Below, piece after piece: positions 58,779 to 64,000 of a stretch of DNA of 64,000 nucleotides. Numbering within the stretch: position 1 is the stretch's first letter; every line of letters begins with the position of its first letter. The notes beneath the pieces were generated by a model. It saw only the letters and a list, made by a program, of their open reading frames with translations. It did no database searches and was not told the origin of the DNA. The DNA comes from Exiguobacterium profundum (GTDB taxonomy: Bacteria; Bacillota; Bacilli; Exiguobacteriales; Exiguobacteriaceae), in NCBI RefSeq assembly GCF_001909285.1, contig NZ_MRSV01000001.1, forward strand, positions 2,126,556 to 2,190,555, read 5' to 3'. The translations under genes were made by a program, and so were the position numbers.

Positions 58779-59401
58779 TAAATGACCTCCATCATGGCTT
58801 TTTTATAGAGTGTTTCAACACGTTCACGTTTACAATGCTCGGCTGTCACGATCGCTTTAATTCGATCGATGGCTTTGTCGACCTCGTCGTTCGTGACGAC
58901 ATAATCGTAGGCGTCCATCAACTCGATTTCTTCACGCGCGACGAGCAGGCGTTGCTTAATGACTTCTTCTGACTCCGTGCCTCGTCCGATGAGACGATTG
59001 CGAAGTTCTTGAAGACTTGGTGGTGCCAAGAATAAAAAGACGGCTTCTGGGAGAAGTTCCTTCACTTGGAACGCCCCTTGCACCTCAATTTCAAGAATGA
59101 CATCTTGGCCGCTTTCGAGCGTTTCACGCACCCACTCTACAGGCGTCCCGTAATAGTTACCGACAAATTCGGCATGTTCAAGCAGTTCTTTTTGTTCGAT
59201 CATCCGTTCGAACTCTTCTCTCGATTTGAAGAAGTAATGCACTCCTTCAACTTCCCCTTCACGTGGTTTTCGGGTCGTCGCCGACACCGAATATTGAAGG
59301 TTGTTGTCCTCTTCCTCGCGAAGAGCACGGCAAACGGTCCCTTTTCCGACACCGCTCGGTCCAGACAAAACGATTAATAATCCTCGTTCTTTAAAATTCA
59401 C
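58778..59401 (-). CDS. gmk: Guanylate kinase
   Basis: 207 residues from GTG 59401, chosen because GGAGGG lies 6 bases before it; the longer reading from 59428 starts before this site. P-loop [23 protein letters not shown] site [38 protein letters not shown]. It makes GDP from GMP. remA and yloC, which sit upstream in B. subtilis, are absent. A TATAAT at 59434-59439 (minus strand) may be its -10. Confidence 0.96.
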   Translation of the reverse strand: MNFKERGLLIVLSGPSGVGKGTVCRALREEEDNNLQYSVSATTRKPREGEVEGVHYFFKSREEFERMIEQKELLEHAEFVGNYYGTPVEWVRETLESGQDVILEIEVQGAFQVKELLPEAVFLFLAPPSLQELRNRLIGRGTESEEVIKQRLLVAREEIELMDAYDYVVTNDEVDKAIDRIKAIVTAEHCKRERVETLYKKAMMEVI

Positions 59402-59556
59402 TGCAAGCCCTCCATCTTCTAACATCACATTTAATTATAATAGCAGTCAATCAATTGTCCCGGCAAGAAGAAGTTCGGATTTCCTACTCCATCGTACCAT
59501 ATTTTCTGTTTTTCTGATAACGTAGAGACAGAAAATGAACAAAGGTGATGAGATCA

Positions 59557-61248
59557 TTGGCTTATGATGGATTAATGACATATCGTGTCGTACAAGAATT
59601 ACAATCGCTCGTCGGAGGGCGAATCAACAAGGTACATCAACCGTATTCGCTCGATTTGATGCTTCAAATTCGCTCGAATCGTAAGAACGCGCAACTCTTG
59701 ATATCAGCAAACGCGATGTATGCCCGTCTTCAGTTGACGGATACACCGATTAAAAACCCACAAGAACCGCCGATGTTTTGCATGATGCTCCGCAAACATG
59801 TGGAAGGTGGATTCATCACGGCGGTCGAACAAATCGGAAGGGACCGTGTCATCGTCATATCGGTCCGCTCTCGTAACGAGCTCGGCGATGAAGAATCGAA
59901 GAAAGTATACATCGAATTGATGGGGCGCCACTCGAACGTCGTCTTGACGACGGAAGAAGGCAAAATATTAGATGCAATCAAGCATCTACCTCCTTCTCAA
60001 AACACGTATCGGACCATCATGCCGGGTAGTGACTATCTCCTTCCTCCGGAACAACATAAGTTCGATCCATTGACCGAGATGACAGAAGGATTGAAACGAA
60101 TCGATTGGAATGCCGGCAAGCTCGATAAACAGATAGTCTCCACGTTCGCCGGTGTCAGTCCGCAAATCGCACAGGAAGTGGTTCATCTCGCAAAAACGCC
60201 GAATCGAGATTCCTTACAGCAAGCATTTGAGAACGTCCTTCGTCAACTCGATGGTCCCTACGTTTTCCAACAACTTGCGAATGGTAAAGAACGATTCGCT
60301 CCGATTGCATTGACAGCCGGGGACATCGAAACCGAGGAAACGTATGAATCGAGTAAAGAAGTGCTCGACCGTTTCTACTATGAAAAAGCGAACCGTGACC
60401 GTGTGAGACAACAAGCGCACGATGTCGAACGTCTCCTTAAATCAGAACTCGAAAAGAATCAATTAAAACGGCGTCGTCTCTTAGACGACATGAAGGCGAC
60501 GGAGCGGGCGGATGAGTTACAAAAATACGGCGAGCTGTTGACGACGTATCTATTCCAACTCGAAAAAGGGATGCGCGTCGCCGAAGTCGTCGATTATTAT
60601 GACGAGAACGGTGCAATCCTCTCCATTCCGCTCGACCCACTCAAAACACCGAATGAGAATGCGCAGCAATACTATAAGAAATACAACAAACTAAAAGTAG
60701 CCAAAGTCGAAGTGAAGAAACAGATGGAGTTGAACGATGCAGAAATCGAATATTTAGAGACGCTCATCGCCCAACTCGACGTCGCTTCCCCGTCAGACCT
60801 TCTTGAGATTCGCGAGGAACTTGCAGAAGAAGGCTACATCCGTCAAAAACGTCAAAAGAAAAAAGTGAATCCGAAAATTTCGCTTGAAGCGTACACGTCC
60901 TCGACCGGAACAGAATTCTTTGTCGGGAAGAACAATACGCAAAACGACCATCTGACGTTCAAGTTCGCACGACGTGATGAGATTTGGCTTCATGTCAAAG
61001 ATATTCCTGGGTCTCACGTGATTATCCGCTCGACGGAACCAGACGAGACGACATTACTAGAAGCCGCATCAGTCGCCGCCTACTTCTCGAAGGCACGTGC
61101 ATCAAGTGGCGTACCTGTCGATTACACACGCGCCCGTTTCGTGAAAAAACCGAGCGGTGCGAAACCGGGATTTGTCATCTATACAGATCAACAGACCGTC
61201 TACGTGACTCCGAATGAGCAATTGATGAAGTCATTGAAACAATCGTAA
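59557..61248 (+). CDS. rqcH: Ribosome quality-control protein RqcH (YloA/FbpA, NFACT family)
   Basis: 563 residues from TTG 59557 (MAYDGLMTYRVVQELQSLVG), chosen because AGGTGAT lies 7 bases before it and the start then aligns with B. subtilis YloA; ATG 59548 is too close to a ribosome site. NFACT-N domain (FCMMLRKHVEGGFITAVEQI, IELMGRHSNVVLTTEEGK), coiled coil (about 270-440), and NFACT-R with FVGKNNTQNDHLTFKFARRD, EIWLHVKDIPGSHVIIRSTE. It binds stalled 50S-peptidyl-tRNA and adds alanine tails. Plus strand, divergent from gmk. Confidence 0.94.
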   Translation: MAYDGLMTYRVVQELQSLVGGRINKVHQPYSLDLMLQIRSNRKNAQLLISANAMYARLQLTDTPIKNPQEPPMFCMMLRKHVEGGFITAVEQIGRDRVIVISVRSRNELGDEESKKVYIELMGRHSNVVLTTEEGKILDAIKHLPPSQNTYRTIMPGSDYLLPPEQHKFDPLTEMTEGLKRIDWNAGKLDKQIVSTFAGVSPQIAQEVVHLAKTPNRDSLQQAFENVLRQLDGPYVFQQLANGKERFAPIALTAGDIETEETYESSKEVLDRFYYEKANRDRVRQQAHDVERLLKSELEKNQLKRRRLLDDMKATERADELQKYGELLTTYLFQLEKGMRVAEVVDYYDENGAILSIPLDPLKTPNENAQQYYKKYNKLKVAKVEVKKQMELNDAEIEYLETLIAQLDVASPSDLLEIREELAEEGYIRQKRQKKKVNPKISLEAYTSSTGTEFFVGKNNTQNDHLTFKFARRDEIWLHVKDIPGSHVIIRSTEPDETTLLEAASVAAYFSKARASSGVPVDYTRARFVKKPSGAKPGFVIYTDQQTVYVTPNEQLMKSLKQS

Positions 61249-61252
61249 ACAT

Positions 61253-61282
61253 GAAGACCCGTCATGATCATGGCGGGTCTTC
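61253..61282 (+). terminator. Hairpin between rqcH and the ArAE-like gene
   Basis: GAAGACCCG and CGGGTCTTC with an inner CATG/CATG arm form a strong stem, without a T-run on either strand. It lies between two convergent genes and probably ends both. Confidence 0.6.
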
Positions 61283-61294
61283 TACGTATAGAGT

Positions 61295-62233
61295 TCAGAT
61301 TTTCGGATCATGCTTAAACGCCTCGAGCTGTTCATGATAGTCGAGCAAATGCCCGTGTAAAATTTCTGAAACGGATAAATCTTCATGTGGAAGTTTGAAG
61401 AGCGAATAGGGCTTGTCACATGTATAGAGAATGTCGTGATGATGCGCTAGTAAATATAAAAATTCTGACTCAAATGCCTGACGCTCTTCCTCGCTCATCA
61501 ACAGGAAAGCTTCTCGATGCTCGGCGAGGCTCTCTAGCAACAAGACCAGCTTGTCTTCAAGGTGAATCAACAAACGGTATTGTTTGATCGTCATATATTT
61601 CAATTTGACGTTCGTCACTTTCATGTCCTCTTGGAGCATCATATGAAGCTCCTGATGGCCAAGGATGCGGGCTCGCGTTTCTAGCAGCTCTGCCGGGGAA
61701 CCGACGAGTTCTCGCCAGTGATGGAACAAGTAAGAAGAAGTCTTACGTACCTCGTTCAATAACCGGTCCTCATAACGAGGAGGCATGAACGCGTAATTGA
61801 CACCGAGTGAAACAAATACACCAACCGCCGTTAATAGAGAACGGGTCCACGCATAATGGAAGAAGTCCGATGTAGGACTTTCGAGCATCATGACGATGGC
61901 AAATGCCGCATACGTCGACATGTGGGTTTTATCGAACGTCGTGTTAAGCGTGAGCGAAACGATGACGGCTAATCCAATCGAGAGCGGATTGACACCGAAC
62001 AAATAGACGATGAAGAGCCCGCACATAAGACCGACGACCGTTCCGAATATGCGACTGAATACGATTTTAGACGATCGCTTGACGGTCGGTTGCATCGCCA
62101 CAACTGCTGCGATGGCTCCCATCCCTGAATAAATCCCGAAGATATACCACGAGATGGCAACGGTGATGGCGACGGCAATTCCAGTTTTTAACGTACGTAA
62201 CCCGATTTTCGGGATGTATCGTTGTCCATTCAT
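61295..62233 (-). CDS. Aromatic acid exporter family membrane protein (YqjA/ArAE_1 type)
   Basis: 312 residues. Four or more N-terminal membrane segments (TGIAVAITVAISWYIFGIYS, AAVVAMQPTVKRS, FGTVVGLMCGLFIVYLFGVN, AVGVFVSLGVNYAFMPPRYE) then a large cytoplasmic helical domain (about 150-312). This is the ArAE/FUSC layout with a single N-terminal membrane bundle. The substrate is unknown. It overlaps the downstream-frame DUF4097-like gene by 4 bases, so the two act as a unit. Confidence 0.85.
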   Translation of the reverse strand: MNGQRYIPKIGLRTLKTGIAVAITVAISWYIFGIYSGMGAIAAVVAMQPTVKRSSKIVFSRIFGTVVGLMCGLFIVYLFGVNPLSIGLAVIVSLTLNTTFDKTHMSTYAAFAIVMMLESPTSDFFHYAWTRSLLTAVGVFVSLGVNYAFMPPRYEDRLLNEVRKTSSYLFHHWRELVGSPAELLETRARILGHQELHMMLQEDMKVTNVKLKYMTIKQYRLLIHLEDKLVLLLESLAEHREAFLLMSEEERQAFESEFLYLLAHHHDILYTCDKPYSLFKLPHEDLSVSEILHGHLLDYHEQLEAFKHDPKI

Positions 62234-63060
62234 TTGAGTTCGACCTTTCCTGTCTCAGAAATCAGTTCCACCACCGGTCGATTCGATGTCGACAATTGAT
62301 ACACACCCGGTTCGACTTCTTCGTAACGGTCGCTACTCGAGACTTTTCCGGTCGTCGTCACGTTCACTTGTCCTGTCGCATGTTTCGGCGCGTAACTAAG
62401 CGTCCCAGCTTCCGTTTGGATGGTCATCGCTTGATTGACGACAACATCGCTGACGGTCGCATGACGATAAGAGCGAATGTCACCGTTCACAAGTCGTGCC
62501 GATTCGATAGTCGTATCGCTTTTCGATTCAATCCGTAGACGATCACTATCAATCTGTTTCAAATTGACGGCATTCACATCCATAACAATCGTCTTCGCAT
62601 TCAATCCTTGTCCTGTCACCTGCTCCGCTCCCAGATGAACCGATGTCATCGAGCTCGGCAAAGCGACTTTAATTTTGTAGCGCGACGGTTCATCGCTCGC
62701 TCGACTTCCGAAATAGCTGAACCATCCATATCGCTCGACGACGTAGATGGTATCCCCGACTGACTTGACTTTGATGCGGCGTTCTTTCGAATTAGTCTGC
62801 ATCACTTCAATCTGTACCTTTTCATTTGGACTACGAACGAATTCCACATTCCCATGGTCTGTTTCGAGTCGCAATTTCTTCATTTGATATCGGTCTTCAT
62901 ACTGGTCTCCTAGCGCTAATAAATGGCTGAACACAAATAAATTCACTAAAAAGAGCGCTGGGATGATTATCAAGACGAGACCGAAGGCGACTTTACGATG
63001 TTTTGGAATTGCACGAAATCGTGCGTTCCATGTCTTCTCTTTGCTTCTTGAATACGCCAT
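62230..63060 (-). CDS. Membrane-anchored DUF4097-like protein
   Basis: 276 residues. One N-terminal membrane segment (VAFGLVLIIIPALFLVNLFV), then an external beta-rich part with repeated short strands (LETDHGNVEFVRS, IKVALPSSMTSVHLGAE, LRIESKSDTTIESARLVNGD, VNVTTTGKVSSSDRYEE), like DUF4097/LiaG-type beta-solenoid proteins. The function is unknown. It is read first in a two-gene unit with the ArAE-like gene, with GGAGAGGC upstream. Confidence 0.75.
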   Translation of the reverse strand: MAYSRSKEKTWNARFRAIPKHRKVAFGLVLIIIPALFLVNLFVFSHLLALGDQYEDRYQMKKLRLETDHGNVEFVRSPNEKVQIEVMQTNSKERRIKVKSVGDTIYVVERYGWFSYFGSRASDEPSRYKIKVALPSSMTSVHLGAEQVTGQGLNAKTIVMDVNAVNLKQIDSDRLRIESKSDTTIESARLVNGDIRSYRHATVSDVVVNQAMTIQTEAGTLSYAPKHATGQVNVTTTGKVSSSDRYEEVEPGVYQLSTSNRPVVELISETGKVELK

Positions 63061-63122
63061 ATGCCTCTCCTTTTCGAATCACTTCCGTTATTTTACCATG
63101 AAGTATGACATATGCCGAATCG

Positions 63123-63153
63123 AAAAAGAATCCGCCCGAAGGTGGATTCTTAA
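63123..63153 (-). terminator. Rho-independent terminator after pyrE
   Basis: AAGAATCC-CC and GG-GGATTCTT pair around a UUCG-type loop and are followed on the minus strand by TTTTTCG. It overlaps the pyrE stop codon and ends the pyr operon. Confidence 0.9.
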
Positions 63154-63776
63154 GAGGTGACGAGGTCGCTCCAGGCACGAGGATCTTCTTGCCAGTCGCG
63201 AAGCGAATCGAGCTCCGAACGGTTTAGAACGCCCGTACTCTCTGCCACTTCAATCAATTCTGAGAACGTTGTCAACGATGTTGCCGTCAGATCTGCATCG
63301 CTTAGATTCTTCTGAAGAACCGGTAATCCGTACGAGAAGATGGCTTGAATCCCAATGACGTCACCACCCGCCTGACGAATCGCCTTCGCCGCATCGATAC
63401 TCGACATCCCGGTCGACAATAAATCCTCGATGACGAGTACTCGAGCGCCTGCCTCGAGTCTTCCTTCAATTTGATTGCCTTTCCCATGCCCTTTTGCATT
63501 CGAACGGACATAAATGAATGGAAGCCCGAGTCGGTCAGCGAGCAATGCCCCGTGAGGGATACCTGCCGTGGCCGTCCCTGCGATCACATCGACATCGGTC
63601 GGATTCACTGACTTCACCAATCCATCGACGATGACTTGACGCACTTTCGGATAACTGAGTGTGAGTCGATTGTCGCAGTAGATCGGACTCTTCAATCCGC
63701 TCGACCATGTATACGGCTCAGTCGGTGATAGTGTGACGGCTTCAATCTGTAAAAGTGCCTCAGCGATTTGTTTCAT
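63150..63776 (-). CDS. pyrE: Orotate phosphoribosyltransferase
   Basis: 208 residues. LLSTGMSSIDAAKAI with the preceding VLVIED is the PRPP motif, and TATAGIPHGALLADRLGLPF and YVRSNAKGHGKGNQIEGRLE are family features. It makes OMP from orotate. Its start overlaps pyrF by 17 bases; it is the last gene of the pyrimidine operon. Confidence 0.97.
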   Translation of the reverse strand: MKQIAEALLQIEAVTLSPTEPYTWSSGLKSPIYCDNRLTLSYPKVRQVIVDGLVKSVNPTDVDVIAGTATAGIPHGALLADRLGLPFIYVRSNAKGHGKGNQIEGRLEAGARVLVIEDLLSTGMSSIDAAKAIRQAGGDVIGIQAIFSYGLPVLQKNLSDADLTATSLTTFSELIEVAESTGVLNRSELDSLRDWQEDPRAWSDLVTS

Positions 63777-64000
63777 TCATTTGTCCCCATTCCTTCATAA
63801 ATTGGTCGTACATGGCCATCGGATCAGTCGCACGTGTAATCGGTCGGCCGACGACAATTGAGTGAACGCCCGCCAATCTCGCTTCCTGTGGCGTCGCGAT
63901 ACGGACTTGATCATCCTCGGTTGCACCGAGTCGGATGCCAGGTGTGACCGTCATGAACGTGTTCCCTAGTTTTTGATGAATCGTTTTCGCTTCTTGAACG
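63760..64000 (-). CDS. pyrF: Orotidine 5'-phosphate decarboxylase (partial, C-terminal part)
   Basis: About 79 residues are visible and the frame runs off the window at 64000. VTPGIRLGATEDDQVRIATP, then AGVHSIVVGRPITRATDPMA is the conserved C-terminal phosphate-binding part of PyrF. The N-terminus with the catalytic Lys lies outside. It makes UMP from OMP. Confidence 0.95.
   Translation of the reverse strand, partial: VQEAKTIHQKLGNTFMTVTPGIRLGATEDDQVRIATPQEARLAGVHSIVVGRPITRATDPMAMYDQFMKEWGQMNETNR

Noticed and set aside
1-64000. CRISPR, insertion sequences, prophage or tRNA clusters
   Set aside because: No direct-repeat arrays, transposase motifs, phage structural genes or cloverleaf sequences were recognised; the window is syntenic core.

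Overview
This window is a chromosomal core region of a low- to mid-GC Gram-positive bacterium of the order Bacillales. Gene order matches the Bacillus subtilis block that runs from the fla/che operon through codY, hslUV, topA, sucCD, ffh/smc, the fatty-acid genes, recG, prkC, priA and gmk to pyrEF. There is no spoVM next to rpmB, the GC content is moderate, and def and fmt are fused. My best guess is a non-sporulating motile genus such as Exiguobacterium; this is an inference from layout and protein style, not a database match. I see no rRNA, tRNA, insertion sequence, prophage or CRISPR, and no gene-free stretch longer than about 300 bases.

Almost everything is on the minus strand, so genes are read from right to left. 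Positions 1-12071 hold the early flagellar operon (flgB-flgC-fliE-F-G-H-I-J-motE-like-fliK-flgD-flgE-swrD-fliL-fliM-fliY-cheY), with its own promoter just after the codY terminator. Positions 12335-19550 hold codY, hslU, hslV, xerC, trmFO and topA. Positions 19616-26004 hold dprA, sucD, sucC, a FlhB-C-like/FliK-like pair (ylqH/ylqG), rnhB, rbgA and lepB. Positions 26081-35661 hold ribosome and secretion genes (rplS, trmD, rimM, rpsP, ffh, ylxM, ftsY), then smc and rnc, with a small plus-strand DUF1128 gene between smc and rnc. Positions 35722-39247 are the fatty-acid/phospholipid operon fapR-plsX-fabD-fabG-acpP with a clear FapR operator. Positions 39333-45040 hold recG, sdaAA, sdaAB, fakA and the Asp23-family yloU. 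Then come rpmB (plus strand), a thiamine unit (TPP riboswitch, thiT, thiN), rpe, rsgA, prkC, prpC, rlmN, rsmB, a fused def-fmt, priA, coaBC, rpoZ and gmk. Plus-strand rqcH, a membrane pair (ArAE-type exporter plus DUF4097-like protein), pyrE and partial pyrF close the window.

The most unusual observation is a set of six in-frame stop codons inside five highly conserved housekeeping genes: topA (TGA and TAG), rnhB (TAA), rbgA (TAA), smc (TAA) and priA (TAA). In each case the reading frame is unchanged and family homology resumes at the next codon. In two cases (topA and rnhB) only the read-through end restores the overlap with the next gene's start. I cannot tell sequencing or consensus error, real nonsense mutation and stop-codon read-through apart from the sequence alone. 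The mixture of stop types, together with normal use of the same stops at other gene ends, argues against a changed genetic code and makes base-call error the simplest explanation.

Other points of note are the single-ORF fusion of peptide deformylase and Met-tRNA formyltransferase, a cre-like site inside the sucCD promoter, a FapR operator just downstream of the fapR -10 box, a full TPP riboswitch with terminator, a probable L19 leader, and the FlhB-C-like/FliK-like pair outside the flagellar operon.
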